Shown here: piece by piece, positions 40,266 through 50,252 of the stretch | Position numbering within the stretch: the stretch's first letter is position 1 | Layout of the letters: the number at the start of each line of letters is the position of its first letter | Assembly: GCA_040003255.1 (NCBI GenBank) | Contig: JBDUCV010000005.1 | Coordinates: 1 to 56,509, forward strand | DNA: 56,509 bases | DNA from: JBDUCV01 sp040003255 | Lineage (GTDB): Bacteria > Actinomycetota > Actinomycetes > Mycobacteriales > Jatrophihabitantaceae | Reading direction: 5' to 3' | Notes under the pieces: generated by a model | Database searches by the model: none | What the model was told of the DNA's origin: nothing | The model's input: the letters and a program-made list of their open reading frames with translations, nothing else | Translations under genes and position numbers: made by a program

Positions 40266-42404
40266 ATGCATCCCGAAGAGCTCACCGCCGCGCTTGCGTC
40301 CAGATTGGACACCGCGTGGCCGGGCCGCCCGTTTCCGTTGGGCGCGTCGTGGGACGGCGAGGGGACCAACTTCGCCCTCTGGTCATCGAGCGCGACTGGG
40401 GTGTCGGTCTGTCTGTTCGACTTGGACGGGCGTGAGACGCGCATTTCGCTAGGCGAGGTCACCTACCGCGTGTGGCACGGTTACCTACCGGGGGTCGGCC
40501 CCGGGCAGCGCTACGGCTTCCGCGTCGAGGGGCCATGGGACCCCGCGCGAGGCCTTCGCCACAACCCGACCAAGCTCCTGGTCGATCCCTACGCCCGCGC
40601 GCTCGAGGGCGACCTCATCCTGAATCCCTCGATCTATGGCGACAACGCCGAGGACTCCGCGCCCTACGTTCCACGGTCGGTCGTCGTGCACGGAGACTTT
40701 CCGTGGGGCGACGACCGCCGGCCGCACGTCGCGTGGGACGACACCGTCATCTACGAACTGCACGTCAGGGGGTTCACCCGCTGCCACCCAGAAATCCCGC
40801 CCGAGCTGCGGGGTACCTATGCCGGGCTCGCGCACCCGGCGGCGATCGAGCACTTGCGGTCGCTCGGCGTGACGGCCGTCGAGCTGATGCCGATCCACCA
40901 GTTCGTCACTGAGCCTGCGATCCGGCGTCGCGGCATGCAGAACTACTGGGGCTACAACTCGCTGGGATTCTTCGCCCCGCACGAGGGCTACGCGTCACGG
41001 CGCGACGGCGATGGTGCCCACGCAGTACGCGAGTTCAAGTCGATGGTGCGCACACTGCACGCTGCGGGCATCGAGGTGATCCTCGACGTGGTCTACAACC
41101 ACACCGCAGAGGGCGAGCCAGACGGCCCGATGCTGGCATTCAAGGGCATAGACAACACCGCCTACTACCGCCTCGCCGCCGGCGACCCATCGCGGTACGC
41201 CGACTACACCGGCTGCGGCAATACCTTCAACCCGCGGCTGGCGTTCCCGCTGCAGCTGATCACCGACTCGCTGCGATATTGGGTCACCGAGATGCATGTT
41301 GACGGGTTCCGGTTCGACTTGGCTTCGGCACTGGCCCGCTCCTTGCACGATGTCGACCAACTGTCCTCGTTCTTCCACGCGATCCATCAGGATCCGGTGA
41401 TCTCCCAGGTGAAGCTCATCGCCGAGCCGTGGGACGTCGGCGCGGGCGGCTACCAGGTCGGTGAGTTCCCGCCGCTCTGGACGGAGTGGAACGGCAAGTA
41501 CCGCGACACAGTCCGCTCGTTCTGGGCGCATGGTGCGGGTGGAGTACGGGATCTGGCCTACCGGCTGGCCGGTTCGTCAGACCTCTACGGCGACGATGGT
41601 CGCCTACCGTTCGCGTCGATCAACTTCGTGACTGCCCACGACGGATTCACCCTGCGCGACCTGGTGTCCTACGAACATAAGCACAACCACACCAATGGCG
41701 AAGACAACCGAGACGGCACGGATGTCAACCATTCGGACAACTGCGGAGTCGAGGGTGAGACCTCCGACGACGCGGTGATCGCCCGACGGCTGCGCCAGGC
41801 TCGCAATTTGATGACGACGCTGTTGCTGTCGACCGGGGTGCCGATGGTCGTGTCCGGAGACGAGCGGTGGCGCACCCAGGGGGGGAACAACAACGCCTAC
41901 GTGCAGGACAGCGAGATTTCTTGGCTGGACTGGTCATCCTCGCCGGCTGCGCAGGACATGCAGGAGTTGACGCAACGGCTGATCGCGCTGCGCCGCGCCA
42001 CACCGGTGCTTCGCCAGCGCGCCTTCCTCGAAGGTCGGCTGGTGCCCGCTGGCGACGGCTGCAAAGACCTCGCCTGGTTTCACCCGAACGGGCGCGAACT
42101 GACCCGCAGCGATTGGTTTGACCCCGGCCTGCGGACGCTGGGCATGTACCTGGACGGGCGCGGGCTCCGACACCGCGGGCCACGCGGGGAGTTCATCGTC
42201 GGTGACTCCTACCTGCTGTTCCTGCACGCCGGCGACGAGCCCGTCGAGATCGTGCTGCCCGTGGCACCGTGGGCCGACTTCTATGAGCCCATCGTCGATA
42301 CCAGAAATGTCGGTGGTCGGCCAATGGCGGGCAGCTTAGCGGGCGGTGGCGTCATGTCGCTGCATCCTCGAACCACCCTGCTGCTGCGAGTGGGGCGATC
42401 GTGA
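40266..42404 (+). CDS. glgX: Glycogen debranching enzyme
   Basis: A 712-residue GH13 isoamylase-type debranching enzyme that hydrolyses alpha-1,6 branches of phosphorylase-limited glucan. The N-terminal CBM48 domain (GASWDGEGTNFALWSS) is followed by the barrel with DVVYNHTAEG, nucleophile Asp351 (GFRFDLASA), acid/base Glu387 (IAEPWD) and Asp459 (TAHDGFTLRDLV). The typical TQGGNNNAY and EISWLDW segments are present. It is followed, in convergent direction, by glgP, which makes the limit dextrins it trims. Confidence 0.96.
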   Translation: MHPEELTAALASRLDTAWPGRPFPLGASWDGEGTNFALWSSSATGVSVCLFDLDGRETRISLGEVTYRVWHGYLPGVGPGQRYGFRVEGPWDPARGLRHNPTKLLVDPYARALEGDLILNPSIYGDNAEDSAPYVPRSVVVHGDFPWGDDRRPHVAWDDTVIYELHVRGFTRCHPEIPPELRGTYAGLAHPAAIEHLRSLGVTAVELMPIHQFVTEPAIRRRGMQNYWGYNSLGFFAPHEGYASRRDGDGAHAVREFKSMVRTLHAAGIEVILDVVYNHTAEGEPDGPMLAFKGIDNTAYYRLAAGDPSRYADYTGCGNTFNPRLAFPLQLITDSLRYWVTEMHVDGFRFDLASALARSLHDVDQLSSFFHAIHQDPVISQVKLIAEPWDVGAGGYQVGEFPPLWTEWNGKYRDTVRSFWAHGAGGVRDLAYRLAGSSDLYGDDGRLPFASINFVTAHDGFTLRDLVSYEHKHNHTNGEDNRDGTDVNHSDNCGVEGETSDDAVIARRLRQARNLMTTLLLSTGVPMVVSGDERWRTQGGNNNAYVQDSEISWLDWSSSPAAQDMQELTQRLIALRRATPVLRQRAFLEGRLVPAGDGCKDLAWFHPNGRELTRSDWFDPGLRTLGMYLDGRGLRHRGPRGEFIVGDSYLLFLHAGDEPVEIVLPVAPWADFYEPIVDTRNVGGRPMAGSLAGGGVMSLHPRTTLLLRVGRS

Positions 42405-42440
42405 GCAAGATCAGCACAGCGGCGCGAAGGACTGGCGCGC

Positions 42441-44987
42441 TCAGGCCGTAGCGACGACGCCCAGTTCGGCAGGCGACGCGAGCAGGTCATTGTTGGGTAA
42501 TACCCGCACGGTGTAGCCGAACAATCCGGTGCGCTGGAGCGGAACCTCCCCGGCGAACCAGCTCGTCCCGTCGATCGGATCCGCGAGTGTCAAGGACACC
42601 GAGCGGATCCCGGTCAGCTGGTCCTCGGTGTCGACCGTGCCATAGACCGCCTGCACGTCGACGTCGTCGGGACGCAGCCCGTTGAGCGCAACCTCGGCGC
42701 GCAGGTGGAGCACCGAACCGAGCGCAGGGTCGTCGCCGTCGACCTGTGAATCGACGTGCAGCACCGTCACGCCGGGCCACGCCGCCAAGACTCCCGAGCG
42801 CCAATGTGCGAGCGAGCGAGCTGCCGCGTACGTCCCGGTCGCCAGCCGGTCGGCAAACGCGGCAGCCGGGGCATACAGCTGCTCGACGTAGTCGCGCACC
42901 ATCCGGGTCGCCAGCACCTTCGGCCCCAGCGTCTTAAGCGTGTGCCGCACCATCTGCACCCACCGCGCGGGGATCCCGCCGCTGGCGCGGTCATAGAAGC
43001 GCGGTGCCACCTGGTGTTCGATCAGGTCGTACAGCGCGGCGGCCTCGACATCATCGCGGCGCTCGGCATCGGGCACCCCATCGGCGGACGGGATCGCCCA
43101 GCCGTTCTCGCCGTCGAACCACTCGTCCCACCAGCCATCGCGGATCGACAGGTTCAGCGCGCCGTTCAGCGCGGCCTTCATCCCTGACGTGCCGCACGCT
43201 TCGAGCGGCCGCAACGGGTTATTGAGCCACACGTCCACGCCCCAGTAGAGATAGCGCGCCATGCCGATGTCGTAGTCGGGCAGGAAGGTGATCCGATGCC
43301 GAACGGCGGGGTCATCGGCAAAAGTCACCATCTGCGCGATCAGCTGCTTACCACCATCGTCGGCCGGGTGACTCTTGCCCGCGATGACGATCTGGACCGG
43401 CCGTTCCGGGTGCAGCAGCAGGGACTTGAGCCGCTCCGGGTTGCGCAGCATCAGGGTGAGCCGCTTGTAGGACGGCACCCGGCGGGCGAAGCCGATGGTC
43501 AGCACATCCGGGTCGAACGCCGACGACGTCCAACCCAGCTCCGCCTCGGACATCCCGCGCTGAAGTAACGACGCGCGCATCCGCCGGCGGATCTCGGTGA
43601 CGAGCCGCTCGCGCAGCAGGCGCCGGACGCTCCACAGCTCTTTGTCCGTCACCCGGTCGATGGCATTCCACCCGGTCCCTTCGTGCAGCGCCTCAGCGCC
43701 CGCCTCGCGTTCGGCGATCTCGAGGATCTCCCGCGACATCCACGTCGGCGCATGCACCCCGTTCGTCACCGAACCGATCGGCACCTCGGCAGAATCGAAC
43801 CGCGGCCACAGCTCGGCGAACATCTTTCGGCTGACCGAGCCGTGCAGCACCGATACCCCGTTTGCCCGCTGGCTGAGCCGGAAACCCATGTGCGCCATGT
43901 TGAAGATCGTCGGGTCGTGCTCCTGACCGAGCGCGAGGATCCGCTCGACCGGTACGCCGGGCAATCCGGCCAGGTGCGCGGCCACCAACTCGCGGGGGAA
44001 CCGGTCGATGCCCGCCGGCACCGGCGTATGAGTGGTGAACACAGTTCCGGCGCGTACCGCCTGCAGTGCCTCGCCGAAGCTGAGTCCCTCGCTCTCGACC
44101 AGTTCTCGGATCCGCTCGACGCCGAGGAAACCGGCGTGCCCCTCGTTGGTGTGGAACACCTGCGGCGCCGGCGCTCCGCTCGCCGCGCAGTAAGCGCGGA
44201 TCGCGCGCACACCGCCGATACCCAACAGCAGCTCCTGCTCGAGCCGGTGCTCCTTGCCGCCGCCGTAGAGCCGGTCCGTGACCTGGCGGGCGGGGACGTC
44301 GTTGTCCTCGATGTCACTGTCGAGCAGCAGAAGCGGCACCCGCCCCACCATGGCAACCCACACCTGCGCGTGCAGCGCCCGGCCCTCGGGCAACACGAGG
44401 GACACATGCGCCGGCTGGCCATCGAATTTCAGCAGCTTGATGGGCAGGCCTTGCGGGTCCAGCGACGGGTAGCGCTCGAGTTGCCACCCGTCGCGCGTCA
44501 GCGACTGGCTGAAGTATCCGGCCCGGTAGAGCAGACCTACGCCGATGATCGGGACGCCGAGGTCACTGGCGGCCTTGAGATGGTCACCGGCGAGAATGCC
44601 GAGGCCGCCGGAGTACTGCGGCAGCACCTCGGCGATGCCAAACTCCGGGGAGAAGTAGCCGATCGAGTCGGGCAGCGGGTCGCTTTCACTCTGGTGCTGG
44701 TACCAGCGCGGCCGCTGGAGGTAATCGGTCAGGTCCTCGTGGACATCGTCGAGCCGACGTAGGAACTTGCGCTCGCGCGCGAGTACGGCCAGTCGCTCGG
44801 CGCTCACCTCGCCGAGCATCTTGTTCGGGTCGTGGCCGCAGGACTGCCACAGTTCCGGATCGACGGATTCGAGCAGATCGAGCGAATCCGGATGCCACGA
44901 CCAGCGCAGGTTGCTGACGATCTCACCGAGCTTCACCAGCTCAGGCGGAAACGCCGCCCGCACCGTCAACCTGCGCAATGCCTTCAC
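42441..44987 (-). CDS. glgP: Alpha-glucan (maltodextrin) phosphorylase
   Basis: The 848-residue GT35 enzyme of the short actinobacterial type, releasing glucose-1-phosphate from glucan. It has an N-terminal domain found before this class (LRRLTVRAAFPPELVKLGEIVSNLRWSW region), GYFSPEFGIAEVLPQYSGGLGILAGDHLK, HTNEGHAGF, and the PLP lysine K604 in EACGTSGMKAALNG. Start GTG 44987 lacks a Shine-Dalgarno; TAGTCT (44996-45001) lies 8 nt upstream. It faces away from glgE, 89 bp away, suggesting joint control of glucan use and synthesis. Confidence 0.96.
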   Translation of the reverse strand: MKALRRLTVRAAFPPELVKLGEIVSNLRWSWHPDSLDLLESVDPELWQSCGHDPNKMLGEVSAERLAVLARERKFLRRLDDVHEDLTDYLQRPRWYQHQSESDPLPDSIGYFSPEFGIAEVLPQYSGGLGILAGDHLKAASDLGVPIIGVGLLYRAGYFSQSLTRDGWQLERYPSLDPQGLPIKLLKFDGQPAHVSLVLPEGRALHAQVWVAMVGRVPLLLLDSDIEDNDVPARQVTDRLYGGGKEHRLEQELLLGIGGVRAIRAYCAASGAPAPQVFHTNEGHAGFLGVERIRELVESEGLSFGEALQAVRAGTVFTTHTPVPAGIDRFPRELVAAHLAGLPGVPVERILALGQEHDPTIFNMAHMGFRLSQRANGVSVLHGSVSRKMFAELWPRFDSAEVPIGSVTNGVHAPTWMSREILEIAEREAGAEALHEGTGWNAIDRVTDKELWSVRRLLRERLVTEIRRRMRASLLQRGMSEAELGWTSSAFDPDVLTIGFARRVPSYKRLTLMLRNPERLKSLLLHPERPVQIVIAGKSHPADDGGKQLIAQMVTFADDPAVRHRITFLPDYDIGMARYLYWGVDVWLNNPLRPLEACGTSGMKAALNGALNLSIRDGWWDEWFDGENGWAIPSADGVPDAERRDDVEAAALYDLIEHQVAPRFYDRASGGIPARWVQMVRHTLKTLGPKVLATRMVRDYVEQLYAPAAAFADRLATGTYAAARSLAHWRSGVLAAWPGVTVLHVDSQVDGDDPALGSVLHLRAEVALNGLRPDDVDVQAVYGTVDTEDQLTGIRSVSLTLADPIDGTSWFAGEVPLQRTGLFGYTVRVLPNNDLLASPAELGVVATA

Positions 44988-45076
44988 GGCGGGCGAGACT
45001 ACTAGGTCGCCCGGCCCGCGCCGTCGAGCACCGGAAGGGCTTACTGCACCCAGTGAGTCTCGGTAGGTTGGATCCC
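44988..45076. promoter_or_regulatory. Divergent glgP/glgE promoter region
   Basis: Two outward -10 elements are visible: TAGTCT on the minus strand (44996-45001, 8 nt before the glgP GTG) and TAGGTT on the plus strand (45064-45069, 7 nt before the glgE GTG). Both genes lack ribosome binding sites. The 62 bp between the -10 elements must hold both -35 regions and any shared operator; I see no strong palindrome. Confidence 0.55.
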
Positions 45077-47068
45077 GTGGTCGGACGCCTAGGGCTCGCA
45101 GCGATTAGTCCCGTGGTGAGCGGGGGGGAATACCCGGCCCGCTCGGTGGTCGGCGAACGCGTGCCGATCTCGGCTGTTGTGTTCCGCGAAGGTCACGACG
45201 CCGTCGGCGCGAACGTGGCGCTGCGCGGGCCGGACGGGCAGAAGCGAGCCAACGTCCGGATGACGCCCGGCGCGCCAGGTCTGGATCAGTGGCACGCCAC
45301 GATCGTCGCGGACCACCAAGGGCTCTGGAGTTTCGTCGTCGAAGCATGGAGCGATCCGCTCTCGACCTGGCATCACGCGGTCACCGTCAAGATCGACGCC
45401 GGACAGGGCCCCGAAGACCTGGCCAACGACCTCGAGACCGGCGCCCACCTTTTCGGCCGACTTGCCAAGACGCTGCCGAAGCCCGAACGCCCACGCGCCG
45501 CCGCGGCGGCGGACGCACTACGCGACCCGACGCGCGACGTCGCCCATCGAGTCGCACCCGCGCTCGACCCCTTCCTGCAGAAGCTGGTGCACGCCCACCC
45601 GGTGCGCGAGCTGATCACCAGGTCGCCGCGATACCCGATCTGGGTCGACCGCCCACGCGCGCTGTACGGCGCGTGGTACGAGTTCTTTCCGCGCTCGATC
45701 GGCGCCGAACTGGCCGGTGATCCGCAGGCACCCGCGCGCCCGGTACGCCACGGCACATTCAAGGACGCGACCGAACACCTGGAATATGTCGCCGGCATGG
45801 GCTTCGACGTGGTGTACCTGCCGCCGATCCACCCAATCGGGGAGGTCAACCGCAAAGGTCCGAACAACACGCTGGCGGCCGCATCCTGGGACGTCGGCTC
45901 GCCATGGGCGATCGGCAGCAGGCACGGTGGCCACGACTCGATCCACCCGGAGCTCGGCTCGATGGCCGACTTCACGGCACTGGTCGATCGCGCGCAGCAA
46001 CTCGGCATGGAGGTAGCACTCGACTTCGCCCTGCAGGCCGCCCCTGACCATCCATGGGTCGACAAGCACACCGAGTGGTTCAACACGAACGCCGACGGCA
46101 CGATCGCGTACGCCGAGAACCCGCCGAAAAAGTATCAAGACATCTACCCCATGAACTTCGACAACGACCCCAGCGGCATCTACGCCGAATGCCTCTACCT
46201 GCTCGAACACTGGATCGATGCCGGCGTCAAGATCTTCCGGGTCGACAACCCACATACGAAGCCGCTCAACTTCTGGCATTGGCTGATTGCCGCGGTGAAG
46301 AAGACGCACCCAGACGTCCTGTTCCTCGCCGAGGCTTTCACCCGGCCGGCGATGATGCACGAGCTCGCCCGCATCGGTTTCACCCAGAGCTATACCTACT
46401 TCACCTGGCGCAACAGCAAGGACGAACTGTCGGCCTACGCTCAGGAACTCGTCGACGCCGGCCACTACATGCGGCCGAACTTTTTCGTCAACACGCCCGA
46501 CATTCTGAGCGACTACCTGCAACACGGCGGTCCTGCCGCATTCCGGATCCGTGCGGTGCTGGCCTCGATGCTGTCACCGACGTGGGGTGTCTATTCCGGG
46601 TATGAGTTGTTCGAGCATCTCCCGGTCCGTCTCGGCAGCGAGGAGTACCTGGATTCGGAGAAGTATCAGTTGCGGCCACGCGACTTCGCCGCCGCCGAGG
46701 CAGACGGTCGCTCACTCGCCCCGTTTCTGACCAGGCTCAATGAGATCCGCCGCGCGCACCCTGCTCTGCACTGGCTACGCAATCTGCACCTCCACGCGGT
46801 CGACAACGACGCACTAATGGCGTTCAGCAAGCGCGACGACGAGACCGGCGACACCGTGCTCGTGGTGGTGTCGACCGATCCACAGTCGGTTCGAGAGGGC
46901 TGGACATCGCTGGATCTGCCTGCATTGGGCGTCGACTGGAACGAACGGTTTGTCGTGCGTGATCTGATCTCCGGTGTCCAGTACGAGTGGGGGCAGCACA
47001 ACTACGTCAGGCTGGATCCGTACGGCCTGCCCGCCCACATCTTTGCGATCGAGCCGATCAGCCGGTGA
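45077..47068 (+). CDS. glgE: Maltosyltransferase (alpha-1,4-glucan:maltose-1-phosphate)
   Basis: The 663-residue GH13_3 enzyme extends alpha-1,4-glucan with maltose from maltose-1-phosphate. The nucleophile is Asp390 (FRVDNPHTKP) and the acid/base Glu419 (FLAEAFTRP), four less than the Streptomyces coelicolor numbering I recall (394, 423). ALYGAWYEFFPRS and NTPDILSDYL are family hallmarks. GTG 45077 is chosen for the leaderless -10 (TAGGTT, 7 nt upstream) and because similarity starts there. It is the first gene of glgE-treS-mak-glgB, which together turn trehalose into branched glucan. Confidence 0.97.
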   Translation: MVGRLGLAAISPVVSGGEYPARSVVGERVPISAVVFREGHDAVGANVALRGPDGQKRANVRMTPGAPGLDQWHATIVADHQGLWSFVVEAWSDPLSTWHHAVTVKIDAGQGPEDLANDLETGAHLFGRLAKTLPKPERPRAAAAADALRDPTRDVAHRVAPALDPFLQKLVHAHPVRELITRSPRYPIWVDRPRALYGAWYEFFPRSIGAELAGDPQAPARPVRHGTFKDATEHLEYVAGMGFDVVYLPPIHPIGEVNRKGPNNTLAAASWDVGSPWAIGSRHGGHDSIHPELGSMADFTALVDRAQQLGMEVALDFALQAAPDHPWVDKHTEWFNTNADGTIAYAENPPKKYQDIYPMNFDNDPSGIYAECLYLLEHWIDAGVKIFRVDNPHTKPLNFWHWLIAAVKKTHPDVLFLAEAFTRPAMMHELARIGFTQSYTYFTWRNSKDELSAYAQELVDAGHYMRPNFFVNTPDILSDYLQHGGPAAFRIRAVLASMLSPTWGVYSGYELFEHLPVRLGSEEYLDSEKYQLRPRDFAAAEADGRSLAPFLTRLNEIRRAHPALHWLRNLHLHAVDNDALMAFSKRDDETGDTVLVVVSTDPQSVREGWTSLDLPALGVDWNERFVVRDLISGVQYEWGQHNYVRLDPYGLPAHIFAIEPISR

Positions 47069-47097
47069 CGACTCGCCGGCGCGAAGAGGGGTCCTCT

Positions 47098-48855
47098 TTG
47101 AGCGACCCGGTCGAAGTCAGCTCGTGGGTCGAGGCCACGGTGCCGACCCGGCTGCCCCCGGATCCGGAGTGGTTCAAACGCGCCGTGTTTTACGAGGTAC
47201 TCGTCCGCGGGTTCAGCGACTCGAACGGCGACGGCACCGGCGACCTACGAGGTCTCGCCGACCGGCTCGACTATCTGGCTTGGCTGGGCGTGGACTGTCT
47301 GTGGTTGCCGCCGTTCTTCCCGTCGCCGCTGCGCGACGGTGGTTACGACGTCACCGACTACACCGGCGTGCTGCCCGAATTCGGCACCGTCGAGGACTTC
47401 ACCGCGCTGCTCGAAGCAGCCCACGCCCGCGGCATCCGGGTGATCATCGACATCGTCATGAACCACACGTCCGACCAACATCCCTGGTTTCAGGCCTCAC
47501 GATCGGATCCGGACGGTCCCTACGGCGACTACTACGTCTGGAGCGACGACGACACCCGGTGGCCCGAGGCACGGATCATCTTCGTCGACACCGAGCCGTC
47601 GAATTGGACGTTCGACCCGCTGCGCAGGCAGTACTACTGGCACCGTTTCTTCAGCCACCAGCCGGACCTGAACTTCGACTCGCCGGACGTGCAGCAAGCC
47701 GTCATCGACGCGCTACGTTTCTGGCTGGACCTCGGCATCGACGGATTCCGGCTCGACGCCGTGCCCTACCTGTACGAACGCGACGGCACGAACGGCGAGA
47801 ACCTGCCCGAGACGCACGAGTTCCTCAAGCGACTGCGCAAAGAGATCGATCGCGACTACCCCGACCGGGTCATGTTGTGCGAGGCGAACCAGTGGCCGGC
47901 CGACGTGGTCGAGTACTTCGGCGACCCGGCCACAGGGGGCGACGAATGCCATATGGCCTTCCACTTTCCGGTGATGCCGCGCATCTACATGGCCGTGCGC
48001 CGCGAGCAGCGCTACCCGATCAGCGAGATCATGGAGCAGACGCCAGCCATCCCGGCCAACTGCCAGTGGGGCATCTTCCTGCGTAACCACGACGAGCTCA
48101 CCCTGGAGATGGTCAGCGACGAGGACCGCGACTACATGTGGAAGGAGTACGCAAAAGATCCGCGGATGAAGGCCAACATGGGCATCCGCCGCCGATTGGC
48201 GCCGCTGCTCGAGAACGACATCAACCAGATCGAGCTGTTCACCGCGCTGCTGCTCTCACTGCCCGGCTCCCCGGTCCTGTACTACGGCGACGAAATTGGC
48301 ATGGGCGACAACATCTGGCTCGGCGACCGTGATGGCGTGCGTACCCCGATGCAGTGGACACCGGACCGCAACTCGGGCTTCTCGACCTGTGACCCCGGTC
48401 GGCTCTACTTGCCCGTGAATATGGATTCGATCTACGGCTACCAGGTGACAAACGTCGAATCGCAAACCCGAAACACCTCCTCGCTGCTGCACTGGACCCG
48501 CCGGATGGTGCAGCTGCGCAAGGCAAATCCCGCGTTCGGCCTGGGCTCGTTCACCGACCTTGGCGGCAGCAATCCCAGTGTCCTGAGCTTCGTGCGCGAG
48601 TTCGGCGACGACATCGTCCTATGCGTCAACAACCTGTCCCGCTTCGCCCAGCCGGTCGAATTGGATCTGCGCACGTGGGAAGGCGCCGAACCGATCGAAC
48701 TGATCGGCGGGTCGCGGTTCCCTGCGATCGGTGAGCTGCCCTATCTGCTCACCCTTGCCGGGCATGGCTTCTACTGGCTGCGCATCCCTCGGGTGCAGTC
48801 ACGCGACGGGCAACCCGAGTCGATGAGCGATGCAAGCTCCGAGGTGGTGGCATGA
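47098..48855 (+). CDS. treS: Trehalose synthase (maltose-trehalose isomerase)
   Basis: About 585 residues from TTG 47098, which has GAGGGG 7 nt upstream; GTG 47065, overlapping the glgE stop as GTGA, is an alternative start. TreS interconverts trehalose and maltose. It has FYEVLVRGFSDSNGDGTGDLRG, DIVMNHTSDQHPWF, nucleophile Asp220 (GFRLDAVPY), acid/base Glu262 (LCEANQWP) and Asp332 (RNHDELTLEMV). It feeds maltose to the kinase encoded next. The stop overlaps mak by 4 bp. Confidence 0.96.
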   Translation: MSDPVEVSSWVEATVPTRLPPDPEWFKRAVFYEVLVRGFSDSNGDGTGDLRGLADRLDYLAWLGVDCLWLPPFFPSPLRDGGYDVTDYTGVLPEFGTVEDFTALLEAAHARGIRVIIDIVMNHTSDQHPWFQASRSDPDGPYGDYYVWSDDDTRWPEARIIFVDTEPSNWTFDPLRRQYYWHRFFSHQPDLNFDSPDVQQAVIDALRFWLDLGIDGFRLDAVPYLYERDGTNGENLPETHEFLKRLRKEIDRDYPDRVMLCEANQWPADVVEYFGDPATGGDECHMAFHFPVMPRIYMAVRREQRYPISEIMEQTPAIPANCQWGIFLRNHDELTLEMVSDEDRDYMWKEYAKDPRMKANMGIRRRLAPLLENDINQIELFTALLLSLPGSPVLYYGDEIGMGDNIWLGDRDGVRTPMQWTPDRNSGFSTCDPGRLYLPVNMDSIYGYQVTNVESQTRNTSSLLHWTRRMVQLRKANPAFGLGSFTDLGGSNPSVLSFVREFGDDIVLCVNNLSRFAQPVELDLRTWEGAEPIELIGGSRFPAIGELPYLLTLAGHGFYWLRIPRVQSRDGQPESMSDASSEVVA

Positions 48856-50252
48856 CCCTCGTCCGCTCCGAAATCGGCGCCTTGATCGCGACCTGGCTGC
48901 CCAATCAGCGCTGGTTCGCCGGCAAGGGACGCGGTGTCGCAGTGACCTCGAGACTGCTCGAGGTGATCAGCGAGACTCCCCCGGAATTCTCGATCTGGAC
49001 GGCGGACGCTCACTACGACGACGGCAGCCACGAGACCTATCAGGTGCCGCTCGTGCTGCGCGAGGAGCCGGTGCAGAGCCTGGAGCACGTCCTGCTCGGC
49101 TCGGTGCAGGTCGACGGGAGCCCGCTTTGGGTCTACGACGCGTTGCACGACAAGGGGGTCACCCAGACGCTGATCGAGGGCATCCGCAGCGGCCGGAACA
49201 CCGACGTGTTGCGCTTCATCCCGCACGCCGAGCCGGGGGAGTTTCCCGACGGCGCGCAGAGCCTGGTGCTGACCGCAGAGCAATCCAACACCTCCCTCGT
49301 GTACGGCCATCGGGCGATTCTCAAGGTGTTTCGCCGGCTCGAACCCGGCCTCAACCCCGACATCGAGATTCACGACGCGCTCACCGAACTGGGCGGACGA
49401 AATATCGCCAGGCTGCTCGGCAGCATCACCGCAACCATCGACGGCGAGCCGGTGAGCCTAGCGATGCTGCAGGAGTACATGACCACCGCCACCGACGGCT
49501 GGGAGCTGGCCAAGATCAGCGTTCGGGATCTGATGGCCGAAGCCGATCTGCACGCCGACGAGGCGGGTGGCGACTTCGCCGGCGAGGCCGAGCGGCTGGG
49601 GGTGGCCACTGCACACGTGCACGCGGACCTCGCGAACGCCTTCGGCACCGATCTGCTCGCCACCCACCAGCTGGCACCACGCTCGGCGGCGATGCACGCC
49701 CGGTTGGACGCCGCGTTGGCCATCGTTCCGCAGCTTGCGGAGATCGAATCCGGCCTGCGCGCGTCGTTCGACGCGGTGGCCCGGCGTTCCGAGCCGGTCG
49801 TCACCCAGCGCATCCACGGCGACCTGCATCTGGGTCAGGTACTGCGTACGGCGCGGCGGTGGATCGTGCTCGATTTCGAGGGTGAGCCGGTCAAGTCCCT
49901 GGCCGAGCGGCGCACCTTCGACTCGCCACTACGCGACATCGCCGGCATGCTGCGCTCCTTCGACTACGCCGCCCGCCACCAGCTCGTCGACGTCGGCAGC
50001 GACGCGCAGCGCGATTACCGCGCCAGCGAGTGGGCCGACCGCAATCGCAGCGCCTACTGCGACGGCTATGCGGATGCGTCCGGGCATGACCCTCGCGATG
50101 ACGCCGCGCTGCTGCGCGCATTCGAGGCCGACAAGGCCGTGTACGAGGCCGTATACGAGGCGCGTAACCGGCCAAGTTGGCTCAGCATCCCGCTGGCCTC
50201 ACTCGCCCGGCTCGGTGTGCCCAGTGCATCCGGACAGGAAGGCGCGCAATGA
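48852..50252 (+). CDS. mak: Maltokinase
   Basis: The 466-residue kinase (Pep2/Mak type) phosphorylates maltose to maltose-1-phosphate with ATP. It begins LPNQRWFAGKGR, which is typical for the family's cap region. The eukaryotic-kinase-like C lobe has the catalytic loop IHGDLHLGQ (Asp324) and the metal-binding VLDFEGEP (Asp341). In some genomes it is fused to TreS; here it is separate, with ATGA overlaps on both sides. It supplies GlgE with its donor. Confidence 0.95.
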   Translation: MTLVRSEIGALIATWLPNQRWFAGKGRGVAVTSRLLEVISETPPEFSIWTADAHYDDGSHETYQVPLVLREEPVQSLEHVLLGSVQVDGSPLWVYDALHDKGVTQTLIEGIRSGRNTDVLRFIPHAEPGEFPDGAQSLVLTAEQSNTSLVYGHRAILKVFRRLEPGLNPDIEIHDALTELGGRNIARLLGSITATIDGEPVSLAMLQEYMTTATDGWELAKISVRDLMAEADLHADEAGGDFAGEAERLGVATAHVHADLANAFGTDLLATHQLAPRSAAMHARLDAALAIVPQLAEIESGLRASFDAVARRSEPVVTQRIHGDLHLGQVLRTARRWIVLDFEGEPVKSLAERRTFDSPLRDIAGMLRSFDYAARHQLVDVGSDAQRDYRASEWADRNRSAYCDGYADASGHDPRDDAALLRAFEADKAVYEAVYEARNRPSWLSIPLASLARLGVPSASGQEGAQ